This document shows, one piece after another, positions 14,210 through 24,600 of a DNA stretch of 64,000 nt. Source of the stretch: an uncultured Kiritimatiellota bacterium (lineage in GTDB: Bacteria; Verrucomicrobiota; Kiritimatiellia; RFP12; DVOR01); NCBI GenBank assembly GCA_944391055.1, contig CALXSF010000001.1, positions 1 to 64,000 on the forward strand, in the 5' to 3' direction. The notes under the pieces are model-generated. The model did no database searches, was not told where the DNA came from, and saw nothing but the letters and a program-made list of their open reading frames with translations. The translations under genes were made by a program, and so were the position numbers. Position 1 is the first letter of the stretch; every line of letters starts with the position of its first letter.

Positions 14210-14743
14210 GTGAGCCTGGTCTACCTGTTGGCGTCGCTGCCGATGTTGGCCTATGGGCAGGCGCCCAAGGTGACGGCGGAGGCGTTCGCGGAGGCGTGCG
14301 CCTCGGCGCTGCCGGCGGCGGACGCGGCGGCGGCGGCGCTGCTGGCGCGCGGGGGCGCGGAGCCGTGCGGCCACCCCGCGGTGCGGCGGTGGCGCGACCT
14401 GGAGGCGGCGATCGACGCGGCCGTCGGGCGCAGGCGCCTGGCGCGGCGCGGCGGGCGGGGCGCGGAGGCGTTCGCGCCGCCGGAGAGCGCGGCGTGCCCG
14501 GTGTGGCTGACGCGGCTGGTGGACGCGGCCTTCGAATCGGCGGGCGACCCGTTGGCGCGGGAGGAGGCGCTGGATCGGGCGCGGTGGGCGGCGGCGGATG
14601 AGCTGGGGGGCTTCGACCCGCTGGCGAAGGGGCAGGTCTTCGCCTACGCGGCGCGGCTGCGCTTGGCGTGGCGGCGCGCGGCGCTGGACGCGGCGCGCGG
14701 CCGGGAGCGGCTGGAGGCCGCGCTGCCCAAGCAGACACTTTGA
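14210..14743 (+). CDS. DUF2764 protein of V-type ATPase operon (subunit C-like)
   Basis: This 177-aa protein begins at GTG 14210 (SLVYLLASLPMLAYGQAP), which matches the 'Y.LVASLP.L' start of DUF2764, a family found only in V-ATPase operons of Chlamydiae, Bacteroidetes and spirochaetes. It is commonly taken to replace subunit C, linking the central stalk to the membrane rotor. An alternative ATG at 14126 would overlap atpE by 80 bp and adds Arg/Cys-rich residues unlike the family. It lies between atpE (4-bp gap) and atpA (20-bp gap). Confidence 0.75.
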   Translation: MSLVYLLASLPMLAYGQAPKVTAEAFAEACASALPAADAAAAALLARGGAEPCGHPAVRRWRDLEAAIDAAVGRRRLARRGGRGAEAFAPPESAACPVWLTRLVDAAFESAGDPLAREEALDRARWAAADELGGFDPLAKGQVFAYAARLRLAWRRAALDAARGRERLEAALPKQTL

Positions 14744-14763
14744 CACGGAAAGAGAGCGCCTTT

Positions 14764-16506
14764 ATGGAACAGACGACAGGCAAGGTGACGGGCGTCAACG
14801 GCAACATGATCACGGTGGCGTTCACCGGGGCCGTGGCGCAGAACGAGGTCGGCTACGCGTGCATCCCGGGCAAGGAGCGGCCGCTGCGGCTGATGAGCGA
14901 GATCGTGAGCGTGCGCGACGGCGTGGCGGACATGCAGGTCTTCGAGGACACGCGGGATCTGATGGTGGGGGACGCGCTGGAGTTTTCGGGCGACCTGCTT
15001 TCGGCGGAGCTTGGGCCGGGGCTGCTGGGCCAGGTCTATGACGGTTTGCAGAACCCGCTGCCGGAGCTGGCGGGGCAGTGTGGCTTCTTCCTGCAGCGCG
15101 GCACCTATCTGCCGGCGCTGGACCGGAAGGCGAAGTGGGCGTTCACGCCGGTGGCCAAGCCGGGGGATCGGCTGACGGCGGGCGAGACGGTGGGGACGGT
15201 GCCGGAGGGGGTCCACACGCACCGCATCATGATCCCGTTCGCCTGGCGGGGCGTCTACACGGTGCGGCAGGTGGCGCCGGCGGGGGCGTACACAGTGGAG
15301 GACGTGGTCGCGACGGTGGCGGACGCGAAGGGCAACGAGCTGCCGGTGCGCCTGATGCAGCGTTGGCCGGTGAAGCTGCCCATCACGTGCTACGCGGAGC
15401 GGCTGAGGCCGACGGAGACGCTTTCGACGGGCATCCGCTCGGTGGACACCTTCTTCCCGGTGGCGGTCGGGGGCACGTATTGCATCCCGGGGCCGTTCGG
15501 CGCGGGGAAGACGGTGATCCAGCACCAGACTTCGCAGTACGCGGACGTGGACGTGGTGGTCGTGGCGGCGTGCGGCGAGCGCGCGGGCGAGGTGGTGGAG
15601 ACGCTGCGCGAGTTCCCGGAGCTGAACGACCCGAAGACGGGGCGGACGCTGATGGACCGCACGGTGATCATCTGCAACACGTCGTCCATGCCGGTGGCGG
15701 CGCGCGAGGCCTCGGTTTACACGGCCGTGACGCTCGCGGGGTATTATCGGCAGATGGGGCTGAACGTGCTGTTGCTGGCGGATTCGACGTCGCGGTGGGC
15801 GCAGGCGCTGCGCGAGATGTCGGGGCGCCTGGAGGAAATCCCCGGCGACGAGGCCTTCCCGGCGTACCTGGAATCGGTCATCGCGGGCTTCTATGAGCGC
15901 GCGGGGCGCGTGCGCCTGAAGGATGGTTCGGTGGGCTCGGTGACCATCGGCGGGACGGTCTCGCCGGCCGGCGGCAACTTCGACGAGCCGGTGACCCAGG
16001 CGACGCTGAAGGTGGTGGGGGCCTTCCATGGCCTCTCCCGCGCCCGTTCGGACGCGCGGCGGTATCCGGCCATCGACCCGCTGGATTCGTGGAGCAAGTA
16101 TCCTTCCGTCATCGAGCAGCCGCGGGTGGAGGCGGTGCGCGGCCTGCTCCGCAAGGGGGCGGACGTGGAGCAGATGATGAAGGTGGTGGGCGAGGAAGGC
16201 ACCGCGATGGAGGACTTCGTGGACTTCCTGAAGAAGGAGCTGATCGACGCGGTCTACCTGCAGCAGAACGCCTTCAACGAGGTGGACGCCAGCTGCCCCG
16301 TGGATCGGCAGCGGGAGGCCTTCGGCGTCTTGGAGCGGATCGTTTCCGAGCGTTATGCCTACGCGGACAAGGCGGAGGCGCGGCACGCCTTCCTGATGCT
16401 CCAGCAGGCTTTCATCGACTGGAACAACACGCCGAAGGGCGGGCCGGATTACGACGCCCGCCGCGAGGCCGTCCTGAAGTTCGTTGCGGAGGCGCCCCAT
16501 GCGTAA
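14764..16506 (+). CDS. atpA: V-type ATP synthase catalytic subunit A
   Basis: This 580-aa subunit hydrolyses or makes ATP in the V1 head. It has the N-terminal barrel ([16 protein letters not shown]), the A-subunit bulge domain, and a P-loop GPFGAGKT from residue 243. The GERAGEV segment, the [20 protein letters not shown] block and a C-terminal helical bundle follow. Length fits the family (about 580-600). ATG 14764 follows an AAAGAG site. The stop overlaps the atpB start by several bases, suggesting coupled translation of A and B. Confidence 0.95.
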   Translation: MEQTTGKVTGVNGNMITVAFTGAVAQNEVGYACIPGKERPLRLMSEIVSVRDGVADMQVFEDTRDLMVGDALEFSGDLLSAELGPGLLGQVYDGLQNPLPELAGQCGFFLQRGTYLPALDRKAKWAFTPVAKPGDRLTAGETVGTVPEGVHTHRIMIPFAWRGVYTVRQVAPAGAYTVEDVVATVADAKGNELPVRLMQRWPVKLPITCYAERLRPTETLSTGIRSVDTFFPVAVGGTYCIPGPFGAGKTVIQHQTSQYADVDVVVVAACGERAGEVVETLREFPELNDPKTGRTLMDRTVIICNTSSMPVAAREASVYTAVTLAGYYRQMGLNVLLLADSTSRWAQALREMSGRLEEIPGDEAFPAYLESVIAGFYERAGRVRLKDGSVGSVTIGGTVSPAGGNFDEPVTQATLKVVGAFHGLSRARSDARRYPAIDPLDSWSKYPSVIEQPRVEAVRGLLRKGADVEQMMKVVGEEGTAMEDFVDFLKKELIDAVYLQQNAFNEVDASCPVDRQREAFGVLERIVSERYAYADKAEARHAFLMLQQAFIDWNNTPKGGPDYDARREAVLKFVAEAPHA

Positions 16507-17797
16507 GCTTTACCATCAGATCGACAACATCTCCGGCTCCGTCGTCACGCTTCGCGCCGAGGGGGTGCGCAACCGGGAGCTCGCGGAGATCGACTCGCGC
16601 GTGGGCACGTCGCTGGCGCAGGTGATCAAGCTGTCGGGCGACGAGGTGACGTTGCAGGTCTTCGCCGGCGCGCGCGGCGTGGCGACGGATGCGCAGGTGC
16701 GCTTCCTGGGCCACCCGATGCAGGTGCCTTTCGGCGACGAATTGCTCGGGCGCGTCTTCACGGGGTCGGCCAAGCCGCGCGACAACGGCCCGGAGCTGTC
16801 GATGAACCCCACGGACATCGGCACGCCTTCGGTGAACCCCGCCAAGCGCATCATCCCCCGCCACATGGTGCGCACGGGCATCCCGATGATCGACGTCTTC
16901 AACACGTTGGTCGAGAGCCAGAAGCTGCCCATCTTCGCCCGCGCCGGCGAGCCGTACAACGAGTTGCTCGCGCGCATCGCCCTGCAGGCGGAGGTGGACG
17001 TGATCGTTCTCGGCGGCATGGGGCTGAAGCACGATGACTACCTGGCCTTCCGGGACACGCTCGACGCCTCGGGGGCGCTTTCGCGCACCGTCATGTTCGT
17101 GCACACCGCCGCCGACCCGGTGGTGGAGTGCATGCTGGTGCCGGACGTCTCGCTGGCCGTGGCCGAGCAGTTCGCCCTCAAGGGCAAGCGCGTGCTCGTG
17201 CTGCTCACGGACATGACCTCCTTCGCCGACGCGCTCAAGGAGATCGCCATCACGATGGAGCAGATCCCCTCCAACCGCGGCTATCCCGGCGACCTGTATT
17301 CGCAGCTGGCCGCCCGCTACGAGAAGGCGGTGGACTTCGAGGGCGCCGGCTCCATCACCATCCTGGCCGTCACCACCATGCCGGGCGACGACGTGACGCA
17401 CCCCGTGCCCGACAACACCGGCTACATCACCGAGGGGCAGTTCTACCTCCGCAACGGCCGCATCGAGCCGTTCGGCTCCCTCTCGCGCCTCAAGCAGCAG
17501 GTGAACAAGGACACGCGCGAGGACCACCGCACCATCATGGACGCGATGATCAAGCTTTACGCGCAGTACAAGGACGCCGCCGAAAAGCAGTCCATGGGCT
17601 TCCGCATGAGCGATTGGGACCGCAAGCTCCTGCGTTACGGCGCGCGCTTCGAGGAGAAGATGATGGATCTCTCCGTCAACATCCCCTTGGAGCAGGCGCT
17701 CGACCTTGGGTGGCAGATCCTCGCCGAATGCTTCGAGCCGATGGAGACCGGCATCCCCACCAAGCTGGCCGACAAGTTCTGGCCGAAGCGGGCCTGA
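16499..17797 (+). CDS. atpB: V-type ATP synthase subunit B
   Basis: This 432-aa non-catalytic subunit alternates with A in the head ring. It shows the B-type signature: no classic P-loop, [32 protein letters not shown], and the [22 protein letters not shown] stretch. The start ATG 16499 lies inside the end of atpA. A longer start at 16484 would read MRRRPMRKL and is less likely. It is followed after 29 bp by subunit D with a GAAGGTGAG site. Confidence 0.95.
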   Translation: MRKLYHQIDNISGSVVTLRAEGVRNRELAEIDSRVGTSLAQVIKLSGDEVTLQVFAGARGVATDAQVRFLGHPMQVPFGDELLGRVFTGSAKPRDNGPELSMNPTDIGTPSVNPAKRIIPRHMVRTGIPMIDVFNTLVESQKLPIFARAGEPYNELLARIALQAEVDVIVLGGMGLKHDDYLAFRDTLDASGALSRTVMFVHTAADPVVECMLVPDVSLAVAEQFALKGKRVLVLLTDMTSFADALKEIAITMEQIPSNRGYPGDLYSQLAARYEKAVDFEGAGSITILAVTTMPGDDVTHPVPDNTGYITEGQFYLRNGRIEPFGSLSRLKQQVNKDTREDHRTIMDAMIKLYAQYKDAAEKQSMGFRMSDWDRKLLRYGARFEEKMMDLSVNIPLEQALDLGWQILAECFEPMETGIPTKLADKFWPKRA

Positions 17798-17826
17798 CGC
17801 CGCCCCTCCCGGGAAGGTGAGCGACC

Positions 17827-18438
17827 ATGGCGAAGATCAAGCACACAAAGACGGAACTCAAGGCGCAGACGGACGCGCTGAAGCGCTTCCAGCGCTTCCT
17901 CCCCATGCTGCAGCTCAAGAAACAGCAGCTGCAGGCGGAGATCGCCGCCATCACCGCCAAGCTGGGCGAGGTGCGGCAACGCGAGGCCGAGGCCCGCAAA
18001 CGGCTGGACGCCTGGGTGGCGCTGTATGCCGACGCCGAGGTCAGCCCGGAGACGCTCGTGGCCTTCAAGGGCGTCCGCACGGCGCAGGGCAACATCGCCG
18101 GCGTCGCCATCCCGCTCTACGAGGGCATCGACGCCGAGCCCGCGCCGCTCGACCCCTACCGCACCCCGGCCTGGACCGACGACGCGCAGGCCATGCTCGC
18201 CGACCTCATGGCGCTCAAGGCCGAGGGCGACGTGCTCCGCAAACAGCGCGCGGCCGTCGAGGAGGAGCTCCACACCACGGGCCAGCGCGTCAATCTCTTC
18301 GAGAAGGTGAAGATCCCGGAGTGCAAGGAGAACATCCGCGTCATCCGCATCTTCATCGGCGACGAGCAGACCGCCGCCGTCGTGCGCGGCAAGATCGCCA
18401 AGGGCCGCGCGCCCAAACAGAAGGAGGCGACCGCATGA
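17827..18438 (+). CDS. atpD: V-type ATP synthase subunit D (central stalk)
   Basis: This is a 203-aa protein. The N-terminal helix (KIKHTKTELKAQTDALKRFQRFLPMLQLKKQQLQ) and the C-terminal helix (VNLFEKVKIPECKENIRVIRIFIGDEQTAAVVRGKIAKG) form the antiparallel coiled coil that rotates inside the A3B3 head. The VNLFEKVKIP motif is diagnostic for V/A-type subunit D. The stop overlaps the atpI start as ATGA. Confidence 0.93.
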   Translation: MAKIKHTKTELKAQTDALKRFQRFLPMLQLKKQQLQAEIAAITAKLGEVRQREAEARKRLDAWVALYADAEVSPETLVAFKGVRTAQGNIAGVAIPLYEGIDAEPAPLDPYRTPAWTDDAQAMLADLMALKAEGDVLRKQRAAVEEELHTTGQRVNLFEKVKIPECKENIRVIRIFIGDEQTAAVVRGKIAKGRAPKQKEATA

Positions 18439-20264
18439 TTGTCCCGATGTCCCGCCTGACGCTGCTGTGCGCGGCCTCGGAACGTTCCTCCGCGCTGACC
18501 GCCCTGCGCGCGCTGGGGTGTGTCCATGTCGGGCTGGAGGTGCGCGACGGCGAGGGCATCCGCCGCGCCGCCGCCAAGGTCGCCGCCGCCGAGCAGGCCC
18601 TGCGCGTCCTCGACGCGGCCAAGAAGGAGGGCGCCTTCGTCTTCAGGCCGGAGGCCGGGTCGCCCGTCGCCGCGATGGATGCCGAGGCCCTCCTCGCCGC
18701 CGCCCGCGAGGCCGCCGCGCCCGCCTCCGCCGCCGAGGTGAACCGCCTCGCCGCGATCGCCACCCGGCTGGGCGAGGAAGCCTTCTCCGCCACGCTCACC
18801 CTGCGCCGCTACGCGCCCTTCGGCGAGGTCGACCCCGCCGCCGTCTCGGCGCTCGCGGCGGAGGGCATCCGCGTCACGCTGTTCAAGGCTCCCGCCAAGG
18901 CCGCCGCGGCGCTCGGCCCCGACGCCTATCTCTTCCGCGCGGAGGCCGGGTTCGCCTACGGCGCGTGGATCTCCGGCGAGCCGCTCCCCGCCGACTGCGA
19001 GGCCATCCCGCTCCCCGAGCGCGCCACCCCCGCCCTGCGCCGCCTCGCGGACGAGGCCTCTGCCGCCGCGGCGGCGCTCAAGGCGCGTCTGGCCGACTGC
19101 GAGGCGCTGCGCCCCGCCCTGTGCCGCGAGGCCGCCGCCGCGTCCGCCGACCGCGCCGCCGCGGAGGTCGCCGCCAATCTGCGGGAGGCGGGCGCCGTCG
19201 CCTACCTTCGCGGTTACGTCCCCGCCCGGGCCGTCGAGGCCCTGCTCGCCAAGGCCAAGGCGGAGGGGTGGGGCGTCGTGACGGAGGCGGCCGACCCCGA
19301 CGACCCGAACGTGCCGGTGCTGCTGGAGCCGCCGCGGGGCTTCCGCGCCATCGGCGTGGTCTTCAAGGGGCTCGGCATCCTGCCCGGCTACACGGAGGGC
19401 GACGTCTCCATCCCCTTCTATGCCTTCTTCTCGCTCTTCTTCGCCATGTTGGTGGGCGACGCCGGCTACGGCGCGCTCATGCTCGCGGCCACCGTCGCGG
19501 CGGCCATCGGCCTGCGGGGCAAGCCCGCGGCCCGCCCCGCGCTGATCGTCTTCGCCGTCTTCAGTTTGGCGACCATCCTTTGGGGTGTGCTCTCGGGCAC
19601 CTATTTCGGCATCGCGAAGGCGGCGCTCCCCGCTTGCCTCACCGCCATCCCCACGGTCGGCTGGCTGGGGCAGGACGCCAACATGATGTTTCTGTGCTTC
19701 CTCATCGGCGCGCTGCACATCTCGCTGGCGCGGATCTGGAACGCCATCCTGCTGGCGCCGCACCTCAAGATGGTGGGCGAGCTTGGCTGGCTGGGCGTCA
19801 CGTGGGGGATGTTCACGGTGGTCTGCAACATCGTCGTCGCGTGGTTCTCCGCGCCCGTCGGCCTCATGGCGGGGCTTGTCGGCGTGGGCGTCGTGCTCAT
19901 TCTCGTGCCGCTGGTGAAGGACATCCGGCACGAGGGCGTCAGCATCGGGATGCTCCCGCTCAACGTCATCAGCGCCATGGGCGACATCATCAGCTACGTC
20001 CGCCTCTTCGCCGTCGGCCTCGCCTCCGTCAAGGTCGCCGAGAACTTCAACGCGATGGCCCTTGGCCTCGACCTGCCGTTCGCCCTGCGCGTCGTGGCCG
20101 TCGTGGCCATCCTGCTCGTCGGGCACGGCCTCAACCTGGCGATGGGCGCGCTCGGCGTCCTGGTGCACGCCGTCCGCCTCAATACCTTGGAGTTCTCCAA
20201 CGCCAAGGGCATCACCTGGTCCGGCCAGCCCTACGTCCCCTTCTGCCAACCTCAACAACAATAA
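18435..20264 (+). CDS. atpI: V-type ATP synthase subunit I (membrane stator, a-type)
   Basis: This is a 609-aa protein. The cytoplasmic N-terminal half has coiled coils (about 40-110 and 200-270). A membrane half with about seven to eight segments follows, from FYAFFSLFFAMLVGDAGYGALM, a hallmark of V/A-type subunit I. The conserved Arg needed for ion transfer lies in the helix MGDIISYVRLFAVGLASVKVAENFN. ATG 18435 overlaps the end of atpD. The 14-bp gap to atpK contains AAAGGAAA. Confidence 0.93.
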   Translation: MIVPMSRLTLLCAASERSSALTALRALGCVHVGLEVRDGEGIRRAAAKVAAAEQALRVLDAAKKEGAFVFRPEAGSPVAAMDAEALLAAAREAAAPASAAEVNRLAAIATRLGEEAFSATLTLRRYAPFGEVDPAAVSALAAEGIRVTLFKAPAKAAAALGPDAYLFRAEAGFAYGAWISGEPLPADCEAIPLPERATPALRRLADEASAAAAALKARLADCEALRPALCREAAAASADRAAAEVAANLREAGAVAYLRGYVPARAVEALLAKAKAEGWGVVTEAADPDDPNVPVLLEPPRGFRAIGVVFKGLGILPGYTEGDVSIPFYAFFSLFFAMLVGDAGYGALMLAATVAAAIGLRGKPAARPALIVFAVFSLATILWGVLSGTYFGIAKAALPACLTAIPTVGWLGQDANMMFLCFLIGALHISLARIWNAILLAPHLKMVGELGWLGVTWGMFTVVCNIVVAWFSAPVGLMAGLVGVGVVLILVPLVKDIRHEGVSIGMLPLNVISAMGDIISYVRLFAVGLASVKVAENFNAMALGLDLPFALRVVAVVAILLVGHGLNLAMGALGVLVHAVRLNTLEFSNAKGITWSGQPYVPFCQPQQQ

Positions 20265-20278
20265 AGGAAACACACATC

Positions 20279-20734
20279 ATGGATACCGCCCTCACGGTCG
20301 CAGGCGCCGTTGCCTGCCTTGCCCTCTCCGGTCTTGGCTCCGCCATCGGCACGGGCTTCGCCGCCGCCGGCGCCATCGGCGCCTGGAAGAAGTGCTACGC
20401 CCAGAACCGCCCCGCGCCCTTCCTCCTGCTCGCCTACGTCGGCGCGCCCATCACCCAGACGCTCTACGGGATGATCCTCATGTTCACCATGATCGGCACG
20501 AAGGTCCTCCCCGGCGGCGGGGTCGGTATGCTCATCCTGGGCATCTTCGCCGGCGCGGGCATCGGCATGTCCGCCATCTTCCAGGGGCGTGCCGGCGGCT
20601 GCTCCGCGGACGCCCACGGCGAGACCGGCCAGGGCCTGACGAACAACCTCGCCGCCCTCGGCGTCATCGAGACCACGGCCATCTTCATCATGGTCTTCAC
20701 CCTCATCGCCGTCGGCAGCCTCGCCGCCGCCTGA
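20279..20734 (+). CDS. atpK: V-type ATP synthase rotor subunit K, predicted Na+-binding
   Basis: This 151-aa rotor subunit has two hairpins (four membrane helices). Only the second hairpin has the ion-binding acid (E131 in LGVIETTAIF). The Na+ ligands of the Enterococcus hirae K subunit have counterparts here: T59-Q60 (APITQTLYG), Q102 (IFQGRAGG) and E131. Na+ coupling is therefore predicted. One acid per four helices also favours ion pumping over ATP synthesis. The start is ATG 20279. The operon ends with a strong terminator 18 bp later. Confidence 0.9.
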   Translation: MDTALTVAGAVACLALSGLGSAIGTGFAAAGAIGAWKKCYAQNRPAPFLLLAYVGAPITQTLYGMILMFTMIGTKVLPGGGVGMLILGIFAGAGIGMSAIFQGRAGGCSADAHGETGQGLTNNLAALGVIETTAIFIMVFTLIAVGSLAAA

Positions 20735-20751
20735 TCTCACCTTCCCGACAC

Positions 20752-20783
20752 AAAGGCCCCGCCATCGCGGCGGGGCCTTTTTT
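20752..20783 (+). terminator. Terminator of the V-ATPase operon
   Basis: The perfect stem AAAGGCCCCGCC / GGCGGGGCCTTT with a 5-base loop runs into TTTTTT on the + strand. Confidence 0.9.
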
Positions 20784-20851
20784 GTGCGCGGGGGATTGGC
20801 GTATGCACCCTGCGTTTGGGGGAGGGGTGGGAGGACAGACGGGGCGGCTGT

Positions 20852-20870
20852 TGCTATAATAAGACGCATG
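20852..20870 (+). promoter_or_regulatory. Extended -10 promoter giving a leaderless TonB-like mRNA
   Basis: TGC-TATAAT (20852-20860) is followed by 7 bases and the start ATG (20868). The usual start of transcription is 7 bases behind the -10, so the mRNA would begin at or next to the ATG, with no ribosome site. Confidence 0.6.
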
Positions 20871-21659
20871 AGAACGACTGGAAGCCGGGCGATCGCGGTC
20901 TCGGTGACGGCGAACGCCGCCATCTGCGCGTTGCTTGGCGCGGTGTCCTTCGGGGGGTGCGCGGGGGAGCCGAAGGAGACGATCGTGCCGGTGGAGTTCC
21001 TGGTGGTGACGGAGGAGAACGCGGCGGACGTCTTGGCGGAGCGGCCGAACGAGGCGGCGGAGCCCGAGGCCCCCAAGCCGGAGCCGGAGCCGCCGCGGCC
21101 CGAGCCGAAAATCCCGGACCCGGAGCCCATCCCGCCGCCGACGCCCGAGCCGGCCCCGAAGGCCGAGCCGAAGCCGGCGCCGAAACCGACGCCCAAGCCG
21201 GCGGAGAAGCCGAAGTACGTGCAGGCGAAGGATATCAAGATCGGCAAGCGCGTGGGGCCGGTGACGACGGGGAAGCGGGATCGCGCGAAGCCGCCGACGG
21301 CGAAGCGGCTGTCCGACGCGGAGATCCGCCGTCTGCTGGCGGCGGGGGCGCGGCCGGGGAACGTGAACCAGACGCCGCCGAACGAGGCGTCGCGGTGCTA
21401 TGGGGTGATCGCGCGGGTTTTCCGCGAGGCGTGCGCGAACACGCTGGAGGGCTCGCCGACGGGGCGTGCGCCGGAGCTGCGGGTGACCTTCGGGTCGGCC
21501 GGCGCGGTGACGGGCATCGAGGTGGTCAGGTCAAGCGGGGATCGGGGGTTCGACGGACAGGTTTTGGCGGCGTGCCGGAAGGTGCGCCGGGTGAATGGGC
21601 TTTCGGCCGCGTTCCTGAGTGCGTATCGGTCAGTGGACATTCGCGTTGATGTGGAGTGA
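20868..21659 (+). CDS. TonB/TolA-like energy-transducing protein
   Basis: This is a 263-aa protein. An N-terminal hydrophobic anchor (about 8-30) is followed by a long Pro/Glu/Lys linker (about 60-115, PEPEPPRPEPK-type repeats) that would span the periplasm. The C-terminal domain contains LRVTFGSAGAVTGIEVVRSSGDRGFDGQVLAACRKVRRV, the pattern of the TonB/TolA C-terminal fold. It presumably couples inner-membrane energy to the outer membrane. No exbB/exbD or tolQ/tolR is next to it. The next gene starts 4 bp after its stop, and the pair may be cotranscribed. Confidence 0.75.
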   Translation: MRTTGSRAIAVSVTANAAICALLGAVSFGGCAGEPKETIVPVEFLVVTEENAADVLAERPNEAAEPEAPKPEPEPPRPEPKIPDPEPIPPPTPEPAPKAEPKPAPKPTPKPAEKPKYVQAKDIKIGKRVGPVTTGKRDRAKPPTAKRLSDAEIRRLLAAGARPGNVNQTPPNEASRCYGVIARVFREACANTLEGSPTGRAPELRVTFGSAGAVTGIEVVRSSGDRGFDGQVLAACRKVRRVNGLSAAFLSAYRSVDIRVDVE

Positions 21660-21663
21660 AGCC

Positions 21664-24600
21664 ATGGGAAAGATGCTGATGATGGCGTGCGCGGCGGCCG
21701 CCGCGGCGTGCGCGTGGGCGCAGACGGCGGTGCTGTACGTGGGGAGCGACTGGGACGAGGCCAGCGCGGCGGCGCGCACGGCCTGGGGGCAGCCGCCCGT
21801 GGCGCAGGCCGCCGAGGCGACGTTGGCGGTGGTGGACGCGCCGGAGGTCGTCGACGACGCCGTGAAGGCGCGTTGGGAGAGCCAGAAGGCCATCCGCCTG
21901 GAGCCGCGGGCCTATCCCGCGGTGGCCTATTTCGACAAGGACGGGGACTGCGTGCTGCTGCGCGAGGCGGTGCGCGACCCGCGCGCGTTGGCGGGCTTCG
22001 TGGCCGTCGGCAAGGCGCGCGCGCAGGCGGCCGAGGCGGCGAAGCGCTCCGGCGACGCGGAGGCGATCGGGCGGGTCTTGGCGCCGATCGCGGAGGAGTT
22101 GGGCGCACGCCAGGCGAAGGAGCGCTGCAAGGGCCTGTGGGGGGCGCTTGTGAAGGCGGATCCGCAGGACGCGGCGGGGTGGCGGTTCGCGATCGAGTTC
22201 GACCCCGCGAACGACGCCTGCTACAAGGTGCAGGAGTTCGCCAAGAAGAAGGATTTCGACGGGGGCGAGGCCTACATCAAGAGCCTTGAGGCCAAGCCGC
22301 AGGGGCGCCTCACGGCCAATCAGCGCCAAGGGCTGGCCTTGCTGCGCTACGTGCTTTGGCGGGGCGAGCCGTCGAAGGCTGGGGAGATGACCGCGCTGCT
22401 GCGTCAGGTGCTGGCGATGGGGGAGGGGACGCACTTCGGCCTCGCGGCGCAGGGGTTGCTCTGCCTGCGGGGCGAGGGGCCGGTGGCGGTGCCTTACGGG
22501 TGGTGGCCCGCGCACGCGAAGGCCGGGAGGCAGACGTGGAAGCTGGCTGTGGGCGTGCCCAAGACCGTGCGCGGCCCGGGGCGTTACGCGCTGACCTTCC
22601 AGCGTGAGAAGGGGCAGGGCGCGATGACCGTCGCCGGGGTGGGGGTCGGCGGGCGGGACTATGGCAAGCCCGAGGATTTGCCGGTGGGCGGGAGTTTGAC
22701 GGTGCCCTTCGAGGTGCGCCCCGGCGACAAGCCGACGTTGCGGGTGGAGGTGGCCTTCGCGAAGCCCGGCGAACAGGAGCGCGGCACGCTGACCCTGCGG
22801 CGCATCCTGCCCGAGCGGCCCGACGAGGCGGGCGCGTTCGCGTGGCCGGAGGCCGGCGAGGCGGGGGACTTCCTGCGCGCGGCCGTGCCGGACGGGACGG
22901 TCGAGGTCATCGCCCGCCGCAAGGGCGGGGCGGCGTTCCTAAAGACGTTCCTGGGCGACCGGGCGTGGCTGGAGGATTTCTGCGGGAGCGGCGACCCCTT
23001 GGCGGGGTGGGGGGCGGCGCTGGAGGCGCTCGACGCCATCTGCTTCCATTACCCGCGCGCGTTGAAGGACGCGACGACGCGGCGTTGGGCCGCGGCGGCG
23101 GCGCTCAACGCGGGGGAGGACCCGACGGAGATCGTGCTCCTGTTCGGGGCCTTCCTTGACATCCGCGCGGGGGGCGGGCTCGCGCGCGGCGCGGACGCGA
23201 TGCGCTGCGACCAAATGCGCTTCACCCTCCTGCCCGCGCAGAGCGACGCCGCGAACGCCCGTTGGCTGGCCGCGCGCCACAACGTGCCCCCGCGCCAGTA
23301 CAATGGCGTCTGCTGGGCCGCGCCTTACCGGCTGCACAACTTCTTCGGCGACTCCATCCACGGGCGCGACTATTATAAGGCGTGGGATCACGCCTACCTC
23401 CGCCACGAGGCCTCGCGCAAGGTGGGCGGCGTCTGCGGCGCGCTGAGTTATTACGGCAGCGCCGCGGCCAAGGCCCATGGCGTGCCCTCGACGCCCGGCG
23501 GCCAGCCCGGCCATTGCGCCTACACCGTCTGGTCGCCCACGCAGGGGCGTTGGACGCTGGCCTACAACATCGGCCCCTACACCGGCCCGCACTTCGCGCT
23601 GTGGGGCGGCCGTGGGCGTTATGCCTACCAGGAGCTCGCCGCCGCGGCCTTCGCCGAGCCCGGGATGCGCGATTCCATGCGCCATCTGTGGCGGGCCGAG
23701 GCGCTCCGCGCCGCCGCCAAGCCGGGGATCCGCCGCACCGCCATGACCTGCGACGCCTACGCGTGGGAGGGGCGCGCCCTGCCCGAGGACCCCGCCGCGC
23801 TGAAGCGCATCGGCTCGTGGCAGGGGGTCACGAAGGCCGACCCCGGGCAGGCCGGGCGCAAAGACCATGTCCTGCTCGTCTGGACGGGCTGGCTGGAGTT
23901 GGACGCCGACGCCGAGGTGGCGATCACCGTCCGCAGCGACGACGGCGCGCGCCTGTGGCTCGACGGCAAGGCCGTGGCCGGGCAGGACGGGCTCCACGGC
24001 ATGGAGGGCGGCGGCACCGTCCGCCTCCGGCTGACGAAGGGCCGCCATCCCTTTGAGCTGCGCTATTTCAACTTCGACGGCGGGCGTGGGCTGGAGTTCC
24101 GCGCCGAGCCCGTCGAGCGGTACGCCGCCGACGTCGACGCCGCCTACCGCGCCGCCGCCGAGGCCTGCCCGCTCAACTTCGCCGCGTGGCGCGATTGGGG
24201 CGCCTGGCTTCGTGCCGTCGGGGCCGACGCCAAGGCTTGGCGGGCGTTCGGCGACCGTTGCGCGAAGGGGCTCGGCGGCCACGTCGAGCCGGTGTGGGAC
24301 GTCTTGCTGGATCTCCCCGCGCCCGAGCTGGGGAAGGCCGGCGCCGCGCCGCTGCGCGAGGCGTTGGCGGTGTGGAACGGCGTCGTCCGGCAGGGGCCGC
24401 AGCCGACCGCCGAGTTCGGTGATTATCCCCGCCAGCTCGACCGTCAGGCCAAACTGCTCGGCGGGGACGCCGAGGGTGTCTTCGACTGCTTCGCCGCCGC
24501 GCTGCGGGCGCAGTTCGGCACGCCCGACGCCTTCGGGCGGCTGATGCGGTGGGGCGGCGCGCGTTTCCTCGGCCAGCCCGCCTTCGCCAAGCGCTACGTC